Shown: positions 31,913 to 39,478, counted from the stretch's first letter. The stretch is 40,088 nucleotides of DNA from Streptomyces albus subsp. chlorinus (GCF_013302895.1 NZ_VJOK01000001.1:6530364-6570451), one strand, 5' to 3'. Numbers and translations: made by a program. Notes: a model not told the origin generated them from the sequence alone.

Positions 31913-32674
31913 TCACGGGCCCAGCAGGGAGAACAGGCCGCCATCCGGGTCGCGGACCGTGGCATAGCGGCCGTGGGACGCGTGCTGGACCGGCGAGACC
32001 ACCGTGCCGCCCGTCTTCTCGACGGCGGCCAGCGCCGCGTCGATGTCGGCCGCGCGGAAGTACACCTCCCACCGGGTGCGCCGCTGCGGGTCGGGTGCCG
32101 CCTCCACGCCGCCGCCGCGCAGCCCGGCGACCGTCTCGCCGTCCACCAGGATGTGGACCTCGTCCTGCTGCTCCTCGTAGCTGACGCCGTGGCTGGGGTT
32201 CTTCGTCCAGTCGAACACCTCGCCGTAGAAGAGCGCCGCCGCGAAGGCGTCGCCGGTGTGCAGTTCGAGCCAGGCGGGCGCGTGTCCGGCACCCACCTCC
32301 CAGCCCCGCGGCAGCTCGCCCTGCCACAGGCCGAAGGCCGCTCCCTGGGGGTCGGCTGCCATCGCGGCGCGGCCCTCGCCCACCCGGAGCGGGCCGACGG
32401 CGACCGTGGCGCCGCGTTCGCGGATGCGTTCGCATGCCAGGTCGGCGTCGTCGGCGGAGAAGAAGACGGTCCAGCGCACGGGCAGCTGCCAGGAGACGGC
32501 GGCTTCGTTGAAGCCCGCCACCGGCTCGCCGTCCCTGGTGGCCGTGCGGAATCCGGGGCCGAGGGAGCTGTCCGTGAAGGACCACCCCAGCACGGCGCCG
32601 TAGAACTCCTCGGTGGTCCGCCGGTCGCGGACGGTGAGGCTGACCCAGCATGGCACCCCGGGTACGGAATCCAT
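31913..32674 (-). CDS. VOC (glyoxalase/bleomycin-resistance fold) protein, two domains
   Basis: This 253-aa protein is made of two tandem VOC modules (about 1-120 and 128-253). CWVSLTVRDRRTTEEFYGAVLGWSFTD opens the first; AWLELHTGDAFAAALFYGEVFDW opens the second. The DPQGAAFGLWQ and DPDGGLFSLLGP strands close them. Metal-binding His/Glu spots are partly present. Such proteins include dioxygenases, isomerases and resistance proteins, and the role here is not determinable. An adjacent in-frame GTG one codon upstream (32677) is an alternative start; GAGG lies seven bases before the ATG. Confidence 0.88.
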   Translation of the reverse strand: MDSVPGVPCWVSLTVRDRRTTEEFYGAVLGWSFTDSSLGPGFRTATRDGEPVAGFNEAAVSWQLPVRWTVFFSADDADLACERIRERGATVAVGPLRVGEGRAAMAADPQGAAFGLWQGELPRGWEVGAGHAPAWLELHTGDAFAAALFYGEVFDWTKNPSHGVSYEEQQDEVHILVDGETVAGLRGGGVEAAPDPQRRTRWEVYFRAADIDAALAAVEKTGGTVVSPVQHASHGRYATVRDPDGGLFSLLGP

Positions 32675-32848
32675 CACGTCGCCTCAAGCCTCCTGATGTT
32701 CCTCTCTCGCGGACCGTTTCGGGTTCTGGGTTCCGGGTGTTTCCTGTCTTTGCATGCCTTTTCGCGTCTTTCCACGCCCTTTCCCACGCGCCGTGGTGCC
32801 CCTCGCCCGCCGAGAGGAAACAAGGAGAGGAATGTACGTTTTTGTGAG

Positions 32849-32873
32849 GTTTGCTCCATTCGTGCCGGGGTAC
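32849..32873 (+). promoter_or_regulatory. Sigma-B-like promoter upstream of DUF5133
   Basis: GTTT (32849-32852), 15-bp spacer, GGGTAC (32868-32873): an exact match to the Streptomyces stress sigma consensus GNNT-N14-16-GGGTAY. It places transcription start near 32880, downstream of an otherwise attractive ATG at 32832. Confidence 0.66.
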
Positions 32874-32981
32874 TGGGCGGAGTGCGCCCACCCCGTGGCC
32901 GAGCCGCGGGGGCGGGCGCTGTATGCCCGCAACCGTCGTGCGCCGGCAGCCGCTGCCGCGCGCCCCCTGGAGGAAACCGCC

Positions 32982-33167
32982 ATGATCGCCCACCCGGACA
33001 CCCTGCGAGAGCTGCTCACGCGCTACGAGACCCTCCGCGCCCGCCCCGGCCACCGCCAGGAGCTGGAGGACGTCTCGTACACGCTGTGCGTCTCCACGGC
33101 CACCCGTGACATCCGCGACGCCCTGCGCGCGGCACGGGACCACATCGCGGGGACTCAGGCGGCCTGA
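32982..33167 (+). CDS. DUF5133 domain protein
   Basis: This 61-aa soluble protein matches the DUF5133 family: HPDTLRELLTRYETLRA, then a flexible joint, then DVSYTLCVSTATRDIRDALRAA. It is probably a helical hairpin. Family members are common, multicopy and uncharacterised in Streptomyces. The ATG at 32982 is chosen because GGAGG lies nine bases upstream and the sigma-B-like promoter at 32849-32873 starts transcripts after the alternative in-frame ATG at 32832 (which has AGGAGAGGA before it and would give 111 aa). It overlaps the end of the convergent CtaG gene by 13 bp. Confidence 0.85.
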   Translation: MIAHPDTLRELLTRYETLRARPGHRQELEDVSYTLCVSTATRDIRDALRAARDHIAGTQAA

Positions 33168-34261
33168 ACCTCCGCGCCCCGCCCGCGCGCGGGGCGCCAC
33201 GTCGCCACCAGGGCGGCCGCGAGCAGCAGTTCGGCGATGTCCCCGCCGTAGTACATGAGTTCCGCGCCCCCGCGGACCTCGGCCACGGGCGCGGGAACAT
33301 CGACGAGGAAGCCCCCGTACAGCAGCTGCGCCAGCACGGCGTGGCCCGCGATCGCCACCCCCAGCAGCACCAGCCGGGCCGGGACACCGGGCCGGGCGGG
33401 CGCCGGATCCGGCCCCGCCACCACCCACGCGAACAGACAGCCCGACGCCAGGAAATGCGCGTGCAGCAGCCAGTGGCCCGCCGGGTGCGCCATGGCGGCG
33501 CCGTACAGCGGAGTGCGGTACAGCACCACGAGGGAACCGGTGCTCAGCAGGAGTGCGGTCAGCGGATGGGCGAGGACGCGCACGGCGCGGGTCCGCAGCA
33601 GCGCGGTGAACGCCCGCGCCCCGGCCGTCGGCAGCGCACGCAGCAGCAGCGTGACCGGAGCGCCGAGCACCAGTGCGAGCGGAACGTACATCCCGATCAG
33701 CAGGTGCTGCGCCATGTGGCCCCGGAAATCGTGGTGGGCCCAGGGCGCCAGCGGCGGCAGCAGGGCCAGTGCCAGCAGCCCGCACCCGGTCAGGAAGCTC
33801 GCCGTCCGCACACCGCTCCACCCGCGCCCCGGGCCGCGCGGCCGGGCCCCGGACCCGGTCCGGTACCGGGCCAGGGCCCGCACATGGACCCTGCGCACCA
33901 GCAGCAGATAGCCCAGCGCGGGCAGGACGCCGACCAGCGCCGGCAGCACGCCCGGCAGCGCCCCGAGCGGCTCCGGGAACGCACCGCCGTCCCCGTGCCC
34001 GGCACCGGGGTGGGTTTCGTGTCCCGGGCTGGGATGCGCCAGGTGCTCCGGGGCTGGATGCGCCACGTGCTCCGGGCCAAGATGCGTGTCGTGCCCGGCG
34101 GCCGGGTGCGGCGTGTGCTCCGCGACGGGGTGCGCGGCGTGCGCCGCCGCGTCGGGGTGCGCTGCGGGGGCCGGGTGGGGACCGTGCCCCGCTTCGGAGT
34201 GTGCTGCGGGGGTCGGGTGCGGGTTGTGCCCGGGGTCCGGGCGGGTGGGGTGGCCGTTCAC
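33155..34261 (-). CDS. ctaG: Cytochrome c oxidase assembly protein (caa3 CtaG type) with His-rich N-terminus
   Basis: This 368-aa membrane protein has a caa3_CtaG-type core from about residue 95 to the end with about seven helices. The signature HMAQHLLIGMYVPLALVLGAPVTLLLRAL is visible as HMAQHLLIG and VLGAPVTLLLR. The family is needed for assembly, probably copper loading, of cytochrome oxidase. Residues 4-89 are an unusual His/Pro/Ala repeat region with 20 histidines, spaced mostly 3-8 residues apart (GHNPHP, AAHP, EHVAHPAPEHLAHP). It has no membrane helix. Such a tract could bind copper or zinc. The GTG start at 34261 overlaps the DUF2243 stop (GTGA), so the two are coupled. Confidence 0.9.
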   Translation of the reverse strand: MNGHPTRPDPGHNPHPTPAAHSEAGHGPHPAPAAHPDAAAHAAHPVAEHTPHPAAGHDTHLGPEHVAHPAPEHLAHPSPGHETHPGAGHGDGGAFPEPLGALPGVLPALVGVLPALGYLLLVRRVHVRALARYRTGSGARPRGPGRGWSGVRTASFLTGCGLLALALLPPLAPWAHHDFRGHMAQHLLIGMYVPLALVLGAPVTLLLRALPTAGARAFTALLRTRAVRVLAHPLTALLLSTGSLVVLYRTPLYGAAMAHPAGHWLLHAHFLASGCLFAWVVAGPDPAPARPGVPARLVLLGVAIAGHAVLAQLLYGGFLVDVPAPVAEVRGGAELMYYGGDIAELLLAAALVATWRPARGRGAEVQAA

Positions 34262-34821
34262 GCCGGGTGGCCCGACGCGGGCGCGTCCCGCGGTGCCGCG
34301 CCCGGGTCGCGTACCCGGCCGCCCCGCTGGAGCAGCCACCCGCCGCCGAGCAGCAGGGCGCCCAGCACCAGGAAGGCGGCGTCCCACCACGCCTGGTACG
34401 GCCCGCCGTGCACATGGTGAATGCCGAGGATCTGGTGGTCGAGCAGGCCCTCGATCAGGTTGAAGACGCCCCATCCGGCGACGATCCAGCCCCACAGCAC
34501 CCGGGAGGTCCACACCCGGCGGCGGCCGTGCGTGACCCGCGCGTACAGGACGGCCAGCCCCAGCAGCACCGCGAGCCAGCACACCGTGTGGAAGACGCCG
34601 TCCCACACGGTGTTCATCTCCAGCCCGGAGACCGTGTTCGGCGAGTAGTACTTCACCCCGACGCGGTCGTCGTTCGTGCTGGTCAGCATGTGGTGCCACT
34701 GGAGGAGCTGGTGCAGCAGGATGCCGTCGACGAACCCGCCGAGCCCCACCCCCAGCACGATCCCCGGCAGCCGGAGGCTCCGCGGCGCGGGACCCGCCGC
34801 GGCCTGACCTGTCGTGGCCAT
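34258..34821 (-). CDS. DUF2243 membrane protein
   Basis: This 187-aa protein has four hydrophobic helices and the DUF2243 signature: GIVLGVGLGGFVDGILLHQLLQWHHMLT, NTVWDGVFHTVCWL, WGWIVAGWGVFNLIEGLLDHQILGIHHVH (read as family motifs). Several His residues are conserved at helix ends (LHQ, QWHHM, FHTV, DHQ, IHHVH) and could hold a metal or heme. GGAG precedes the ATG at 34821; the open frame further upstream is not DUF2243 sequence. It is coupled by overlap to the CtaG-like gene. The biochemical role is unknown; association with terminal oxidase assembly is inferred from this pairing. Confidence 0.9.
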   Translation of the reverse strand: MATTGQAAAGPAPRSLRLPGIVLGVGLGGFVDGILLHQLLQWHHMLTSTNDDRVGVKYYSPNTVSGLEMNTVWDGVFHTVCWLAVLLGLAVLYARVTHGRRRVWTSRVLWGWIVAGWGVFNLIEGLLDHQILGIHHVHGGPYQAWWDAAFLVLGALLLGGGWLLQRGGRVRDPGAAPRDAPASGHPA

Positions 34822-35061
34822 CACTCGTCTCCGTTCCCCGGCCGCCGCCGTCCCCGGCCCGCTGCCGTCGTGTCCGGCGGGCCCGGCCGCCACGGGGTTC
34901 CCGCTCCCGGCCGCGTCAGTCACCCGAGGGGCGGTTTTCCGCCGACCGGCCCAGCGTTTCGCCCCCGCGCCACGGGGAACCCCGGGGCCCACGTGAGGAG
35001 AACGCACGCGAGAGGGGCGGCCCCCGAGGGCGGTCGCCGGCAGCGAGCGAGGTGAGGCGCA

Positions 35062-35262
35062 GTGCCGGAGCCCGGCAGCAAGAGCTACGACAAGCACCGC
35101 GCACGGCGGCGCAAAGACTTGGAGAAGAGCGGCACGGCGGACGCCCAGGAGGCGAACGAGCAGGCCAAGCGGGACATCGAACGGGATCCGGAGTGGCGCC
35201 CCGGCGGCCCGCGCACCGAGCGAGGGCGGGGGCCGAAGGGCGAGCGGCCGGGCAACGAGTAG
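35062..35262 (+). CDS. Small highly charged protein
   Basis: This 66-aa hydrophilic protein is rich in Lys, Arg, Glu, Gly and Pro (SKSYDKHRARRRKDLEKSG, then ANEQAKRDIERDPEWRPGG). The GTG at 35062 follows GAGGTGAGG. It is likely disordered or a helix with tails, in the style of stress-linked small proteins in actinobacteria. I do not recognise a named domain. Two strong hairpins follow it. Confidence 0.7.
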   Translation: MPEPGSKSYDKHRARRRKDLEKSGTADAQEANEQAKRDIERDPEWRPGGPRTERGRGPKGERPGNE

Positions 35263-35272
35263 CCCGGCGGGC

Positions 35273-35292
35273 GGACGGGATCCGTCCCGTCC
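35273..35292 (+). terminator. Hairpin after small charged gene
   Basis: GGACGGGA-TCCG-TCCCGTCC: a perfect 8-bp stem, 4-base loop, 10 bases past the stop at 35262. Confidence 0.6.
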
Positions 35293-35294
35293 GG

Positions 35295-35340
35295 AGCCCG
35301 GTGTGGCCGGGGTGACGCGTCACCCCGGCCCCACCGGGCT
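35295..35340. terminator. Strong bidirectional terminator
   Basis: A 46-bp inverted repeat, arms 35295-35317 and 35318-35340, has a single mismatch. It lies between the small charged gene (plus) and the cupin gene (minus), both ending toward it. Confidence 0.8.
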
Positions 35341-35438
35341 CTTCCGTCGCGGTGCTCTTTCGCCGCCACCGGGCTCAGCGTGTGGCCGGGTCCGGGGCGG
35401 CGGTGCTGTCCGGCCGTCCGCCCGGCGTGTCCACCCGG

Positions 35439-35843
35439 CTACTCCGCCGGCTCGGGCAGCGCATGTCCCGTGGTGACGTCCACGTGACCGGGGACCTCCT
35501 CGTGCCGGTCACCGACCGAGAGCGTCCCGGTGGGCTCGAACAGCAGGATCGCCGCGCCGGCCCCGGAGCGGGGCTTGTGCTCGACGCCGCGCGGGACGGT
35601 GAAGACGGCCCCGGCCGAAAGGGTGACCGTCCGCTCGCCGCTCTCCTCGCGCAGGGCGATCGCCAGTTCTCCGTCCAGGACGAGGAAGAACTCGTCGGTG
35701 TCCTCGTGCACGTGCCACACGTGCTCGCCCCGGACCTTCGCCACGCGCGCGTCGTAGTCGTTGACGCGGGTGACGACGCGGGGGCTCCACAGGGCCTCGA
35801 AGGAGGCCAGGGCCTGGTGCAGATCGATGGGCTGGTTGCTCAT
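35439..35843 (-). CDS. Cupin domain protein
   Basis: This 134-aa single-domain cupin has metal ligands His44, His46 and Glu51 (WHVHEDTDEFF) and His89 (PRGVEHKP). The conserved gly turn VLDGEL and SAGAVFTVPRG follow the fold. Small cupins act as isomerases, dioxygenases or ligand sensors, and no substrate is indicated. It is divergent from a GlxA-type AraC regulator with only 52 bp between the starts, so it is probably that regulator's target. It ends before the 35295-35340 terminator. Confidence 0.9.
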   Translation of the reverse strand: MSNQPIDLHQALASFEALWSPRVVTRVNDYDARVAKVRGEHVWHVHEDTDEFFLVLDGELAIALREESGERTVTLSAGAVFTVPRGVEHKPRSGAGAAILLFEPTGTLSVGDRHEEVPGHVDVTTGHALPEPAE

Positions 35844-35858
35844 GCGCCCATCCTCGGC

Positions 35859-35870
35859 CGTGGTGCCACG
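35859..35870. promoter_or_regulatory. Short inverted repeat between cupin and GlxA-type regulator
   Basis: CGTGG-TG-CCACG lies inside the 52-bp divergent gap. It is a candidate operator for the AraC-type regulator; the arms are short. Confidence 0.35.
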
Positions 35871-35883
35871 CCGGTGCGAGTGC

Positions 35884-35889
35884 TAGAAA
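35884..35889 (+). promoter_or_regulatory. -10 element of a possible leaderless GlxA-type gene
   Basis: TAGAAA lies six bases before the ATG at 35896. There is no Shine-Dalgarno. No clear -35 was found. Confidence 0.38.
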
Positions 35890-35895
35890 TCGCAT

Positions 35896-36957
35896 ATGCC
35901 GCACGATTCCTCGCAGGGCGCGACGACGGGCTTCCACCGCGTCGTCGTGCTCGTCGACGAGAACTCCAACCCCTTCGAACTGGGCTGCGCCACCGAGGTC
36001 TTCGGCCTGCGCAGGCCCGAGCTGGGCCGTGAGCTGTACGACTTCACCCTGTGCTCACCCGCGCCGCGCACCCTGATGCGGGACGGCTTCTTCACGCTGA
36101 CCGGCGTCGCCGGGCTGGAGGAGACCGAGCGGGCGGACACACTGATCGTGCCCAACCGCCCCGACATCGAGGCCCCCCGGCGCCCCGCCGTGCTGGAGGC
36201 GATCCGCCGCGCGCACGCCCGGGGCACCCGCCTTCTGGGCTTCTGCAGCGGGGCGTTCACGCTCGCCGAGGCGGGGGTGCTCGGCGGGCGCCGGGCCACG
36301 GCGCACTGGCAGTGGGCGGATCTGTTCCGTGCCCGCTTCCCGGACGTCCACCTCGAACCCGACGTGCTGTTCGTCGACGACGGCGACATCCTCACCGCGG
36401 CCGGCAGCGCCGCCGCGCTCGACCTGGGACTGCACGTGGTGCGCCGCGACCACGGGGCCGAGGTGGCCAACGCGGTCAGCAGGCGGCTGGTCTTCGCCGC
36501 GCACCGGGACGGCGGGCAGCGCCAGTTCGTGGAGCGCCCGCTGCCGCCCGCGCCCGAGGAGTCCCTCGCCCCGCTGCTGGCGTGGGCGCAGGAGCGGCTG
36601 ACCGAGCCGCTTACCGTGGCCGGTCTCGCCGCCCGGGCCGCCGTCAGTCCGGCGACGCTCCACCGCCGCTTCCGGGCCCAGCTCGGCACCACCCCGCTCG
36701 CCTGGCTGACCGGCGAACGGGTCGCGCTGGCCTGCCGGCTGATCGAACGCGGGGAGGAACGCCTGGACGTCGTCGCCCGCGACAGCGGCCTGGGCACCGC
36801 GGCCAACCTCCGCGCCCGGCTCCGCCGCGAGACCGGTCTGAGCCCGTCCGCGTACCGGCAGCGCTTCGGCCGCGTCAAGGTCCCCGAGGCCCCCGCGATG
36901 AGAGCCCGCCAGGACGACGACCCCGCCCGGCCCACCACCGCCCCGGCACCCGCCTGA
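35896..36957 (+). CDS. GlxA-type transcriptional regulator (DJ-1/PfpI + AraC HTH)
   Basis: This 353-aa regulator has a DJ-1/PfpI-like sensor at residues about 13-195 with Cys117 at the nucleophile elbow (GFCSGAF). An AraC double HTH follows at about 235-330 (TVAGLAARAAVSPATLHRRFRAQLGTTPLAWL, GLSPSAYRQRFG). Such proteins sense small metabolites, often amines or oxidative signals, and usually activate a neighbouring operon; the divergent cupin is the obvious candidate. The last 25 residues are a Pro/Arg-rich tail. The ATG at 35896 has a -10-like TAGAAA six bases before it, so it may be leaderless. Confidence 0.92.
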   Translation: MPHDSSQGATTGFHRVVVLVDENSNPFELGCATEVFGLRRPELGRELYDFTLCSPAPRTLMRDGFFTLTGVAGLEETERADTLIVPNRPDIEAPRRPAVLEAIRRAHARGTRLLGFCSGAFTLAEAGVLGGRRATAHWQWADLFRARFPDVHLEPDVLFVDDGDILTAAGSAAALDLGLHVVRRDHGAEVANAVSRRLVFAAHRDGGQRQFVERPLPPAPEESLAPLLAWAQERLTEPLTVAGLAARAAVSPATLHRRFRAQLGTTPLAWLTGERVALACRLIERGEERLDVVARDSGLGTAANLRARLRRETGLSPSAYRQRFGRVKVPEAPAMRARQDDDPARPTTAPAPA

Positions 36958-37333
36958 GGCCCGGGGACCGGATACCGCGCGGGGGCGCCTTGGCGTACTC
37001 GGGCAGCGGACGCACCCGCAGCCGCACCGCGACGATGACGCCGAGCGGGGCCTCGTGAGCCCCCTCGGCACCAGTGCGACGCACACGCCACCGACAGGTG
37101 GTGGTCTGTGTCTGTGCCTGCCCAAGAACTACGGCGAAGCCGTAGGGAGTCCGCCAAGGACGGTCGTGCGGCAAGCAGATGAGAACGCAAGAGACGTTTC
37201 CGTCAAGAGTCAGCGGACTATTCCTTCTCCTCCGGCTCCGCGGCTCTGCGAGAGTGTCCCGGGAGAGCGACCGGCGAAGTCCGGTACGCGGCACCGGGTC
37301 CCACCCGGAGCACACCGGAGCGGGAGGACATCC
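36958..37333. other. 376-bp stretch without a supported gene
   Basis: This lies between the GlxA-type regulator and the acetyltransferase. Base composition is lower in GC than its neighbours around 37090-37260. It contains a hairpin CTACGGC-GAA-GCCGTAG at 37129-37145 and CCACC-GACA-GGTGG near 37089-37102. The minus strand has an open frame with coding-like third positions for about 30 codons near 36980-37070, but no start, family match or ribosome site supports it. The hairpins may end the upstream transcript. Confidence 0.5.
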
Positions 37334-37888
37334 GTGGGCGAGAACAAGCGGCGCATGCTGGCCGGGGACTGGTACGTGCCCGACGACGAGGAACTGGCGG
37401 CCGACACGCGGCGGCGCGCCGAACTGTGCGCGGCCTACAACGCGGCGGACGCGGCGGGGCCCGCGGAACGCCGGAAGATACTGGAGCAGTTGATCGGGGA
37501 CCTGGGGGAGGACGTCACCATCCGGCCGCCCTTCCACTGCGACTTCGGCACCTACCTGTCGATCGGCGCCCACACCTTCGTCAACTTCGGCGCCGTCTTC
37601 CTGGACGCGGCGCCCCTCACCATCGGCCGCCATGTGCAGATCGGGCCGAACGTGCAACTCCTGACGCCCGCCCACGAGATGGACGCCGAGCGGCGGCGCG
37701 CCGGCTGGGAGAAGGCCGTCCCCGTCACCATCGGCGACAACGTGTGGCTCGGCGGCGGTGTCATCGTCTGCCCCGGGGTGACCATCGGCGCGGACACGGT
37801 CGTCGGCGCCGGCTCGGTGGTCACCAAGGACCTGCCCTCCGGCGTCCTGGCCGTCGGCAACCCGGCACGCGTCGTACGCGAGCTGTGA
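37334..37888 (+). CDS. Sugar O-acetyltransferase (maltose/galactoside acetyltransferase family)
   Basis: This 184-aa left-handed beta-helix acyltransferase transfers acetyl from acetyl-CoA to a sugar hydroxyl. The N-terminal helical Mac domain (MLAGDWYVPDDEELAADTRRR, here KRRMLAGDWY) precedes the hexapeptide repeats from about residue 60 (IGAHTFVNFGAVFLD, IGRHVQIGPNVQLL). The catalytic His is at about 114 (PAHEMD). The trimer-type C-terminus GAGSVVTKDLPSGVLAVGNPARVVREL is complete. GGAGG lies seven bases before the GTG at 37334; the frame upstream is open but not protein-like. It converges on an SDR gene 24 bp away. Confidence 0.93.
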   Translation: MGENKRRMLAGDWYVPDDEELAADTRRRAELCAAYNAADAAGPAERRKILEQLIGDLGEDVTIRPPFHCDFGTYLSIGAHTFVNFGAVFLDAAPLTIGRHVQIGPNVQLLTPAHEMDAERRRAGWEKAVPVTIGDNVWLGGGVIVCPGVTIGADTVVGAGSVVTKDLPSGVLAVGNPARVVREL

Positions 37889-37912
37889 GGTGAACGGAAC
37901 CGGCGCCCGGGA

Positions 37913-38749
37913 TCAGGGGCGGCGCCAGGAGTCGTCCGGCAGGTGGGAGCCGGCCTGCGGGCCCATCCGCAGCATGCCGCCGTCCACCGCCCACGACGCG
38001 CCCGTCACGTACGAGGCGTCGTCCCCGGCCAGGAAGCCGATCACGGAGGCCACCTCGCGGGCGTCCCCGGGCCGCCGCAGCGGTACGCCGGGACGCTCGG
38101 CGGCGTGCACGTCGGCGTCCTCCTGGCCGGTCATCGGCGTGGCGATCTCGCCGGGCGCCACGGCGTTGACGCGGATGCCGTGCTCGGCCAGTTCCAGCGC
38201 CATGACCTGCGTGAGCAGCCCCAGCCCGCCCTTGGCCGCGCAGTAGGGCGCCGCACCGACCCGCGGCTGGTGCTCGTGCACGCTGGTGACGTTCACGATG
38301 GCGCCGCCGTCCCCCTGCCCGATCATGTGCCGGGCCGCGCGCTGGGAACACAAGAAGGCGCCCAGCAGACCCACCTCCAGGACCTCGCGCACCGTGGCGA
38401 AGTCCAGGTCCAGGAAGGGGGTCGCGGTGCCGGTGCCGGAATTGTTGACCAGCACGTCGATCCGCCCCAGCTCCCCGGCGAACGCGTCGACGACGCCGGC
38501 GGCGCCGGGCAGCCGGGTCAGGTCCAGGTGCTGGACCGAGGCGCGGCGGCCCGCTTCCCGCACCGCCGCGGCCGTCTCCTCGGCGCCCTCCCGGTCGGTG
38601 TGCCAGGTGACGCCGATGTCCATCCCGTCCCGGGCCAGCCGTACGGCGGTGGCCCGCCCGATCCCGGAGTCGGAACCGGTGACGACCGCGACCCGCTCCC
38701 GGGCCCCGCCCGGGGTGGTGGTCCGGCTGTCGGTGGCTGCCGTGGTCAC
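37913..38749 (-). CDS. SDR family oxidoreductase (glucose 1-dehydrogenase-like)
   Basis: This 278-aa classical SDR has TGSDSGIG for cofactor binding, NNSG in VLVNNSGTG, Ser in VTSVHEH, and YCAAK as the Tyr-Lys pair. ASWAVDGGMLRMG at the end is typical of glucose 1-dehydrogenase-like and 3-ketoacyl-type members. GTG at 38749 is preferred because GGAGGGAG lies six bases upstream; an ATG at 38767 would add six residues with a poorer site. It is divergent from the DUF2267 gene. The substrate is unassigned. Confidence 0.9.
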   Translation of the reverse strand: MTTAATDSRTTTPGGARERVAVVTGSDSGIGRATAVRLARDGMDIGVTWHTDREGAEETAAAVREAGRRASVQHLDLTRLPGAAGVVDAFAGELGRIDVLVNNSGTGTATPFLDLDFATVREVLEVGLLGAFLCSQRAARHMIGQGDGGAIVNVTSVHEHQPRVGAAPYCAAKGGLGLLTQVMALELAEHGIRVNAVAPGEIATPMTGQEDADVHAAERPGVPLRRPGDAREVASVIGFLAGDDASYVTGASWAVDGGMLRMGPQAGSHLPDDSWRRP

Positions 38750-38808
38750 CCGCGTCTCCCTCCGCATCGGGTCCTGCTCCGCGCCGCCGGGTGACCCGGG
38801 GCCGTGGT

Positions 38809-38832
38809 GCGTAAACGGGGACTTCGGGGTAC
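38809..38832 (+). promoter_or_regulatory. Sigma-B-like promoter upstream of DUF2267
   Basis: GCGT (38809-38812), 14-bp spacer, GGGTAC (38827-38832): it fits the Streptomyces sigma-B consensus. It lies about 130 bp before the DUF2267 ATG and points at the small stress-type genes that follow. Confidence 0.55.
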
Positions 38833-38958
38833 GCCGGGCAGCCGAGTGCCCCGACCGGCGTACGCGCGCGTGCGAAACCGCGCGGATGTGCGACTCGTAC
38901 GACCGGCGCGCATGCTGGAAGAAGCTCGTGTTGGCACCGCTGGAGTGAGGAGAACGCT

Positions 38959-39375
38959 ATGCAGCACGACGAGTTCATCGGTCAGGTACAGGCGCGGGCT
39001 CACCTGCACAGTCGTGGTGCGGCGGAGGCCGGCACGCGCGCCACCCTGGAGACCCTGGCCGAGCGCATCCCGGCCCCGATGGCGGAGAAGCTCGCCGCGC
39101 AGCTGCCCACGGAACTGGGTGAGCACCTGCGCCGGGTCGAGTACGCGCCGGACGAGCCGAACACCGGCGTCCGGATGGACCGGCACGAGTTCTTCGACCG
39201 CGTGGCACGGCGCGCCAGGACAGACCCGCCCAAGGCCGTCCACGAGGCACGCACCGTCGTCGAACTGCTGGAGGAGGCCACCCAGGGGGCGGTCACCGAG
39301 CGGATCCGGCAGTCCCTGGACGAGGAGACGGCCTCCATCCTCTTCTCGGGCAGCACGGGCACCGCCGGCGGCTGA
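38959..39375 (+). CDS. DUF2267 domain protein
   Basis: This 138-aa helical protein matches DUF2267: MQHDEFIGQVQARAHL, RATLETLAERIPAPMAEKLAAQLPTELGEHL (as motifs), then a second half-repeat from MDRHEFFDRVARRA. The internal duplication (two EFxxRVxxRA-type helices) is typical. Such proteins are often in stress or envelope gene clusters; the function is unknown. GAGGAG precedes the ATG. A sigma-B-like promoter lies upstream. Confidence 0.9.
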   Translation: MQHDEFIGQVQARAHLHSRGAAEAGTRATLETLAERIPAPMAEKLAAQLPTELGEHLRRVEYAPDEPNTGVRMDRHEFFDRVARRARTDPPKAVHEARTVVELLEEATQGAVTERIRQSLDEETASILFSGSTGTAGG

Positions 39376-39386
39376 GGCACGCCGGC

Positions 39387-39454
39387 CGGTACGGCGCGAA
39401 GACGGTACAGCGCAGAAGACCGGTACAGCGCGAAGACGGTACAGCGCAGGAGAG
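39387..39454. repeat. 34-bp tandem repeat x2 between DUF2267 and DUF2795 genes
   Basis: Units at 39387-39420 and 39421-39454 differ at few positions. Each is itself two related 16-18-bp pieces starting CGGTACRGCGC, so the core word occurs four times. Confidence 0.82.
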
Positions 39455-39478
39455 ACGACGGAAAGGCAGCGACACCGC

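Noticed and set aside
32832..32981. ATG at 32832 as the DUF5133 start
   Set aside because: The ribosome site is good, but the sigma-B-like promoter lies downstream of it and the DUF5133 family begins at 32982.
31665..34415. 916-codon minus-strand open frame spanning VOC, DUF5133 and CtaG genes
   Set aside because: It crosses three recognised genes in another frame and is Arg/Gly-rich; no motif.
36055..37125. 356-codon minus-strand open frame opposite the GlxA-type regulator
   Set aside because: Shadow frame; the plus strand has full DJ-1 and AraC motifs. Only the patch near 36980-37070 looked coding-like, and it lacks a start.
37129..37145. Hairpin as part of a riboswitch
   Set aside because: The stem-loop is perfect but the flanking bases do not match any riboswitch consensus I know, and the next gene (acetyltransferase) has no expected ligand link.
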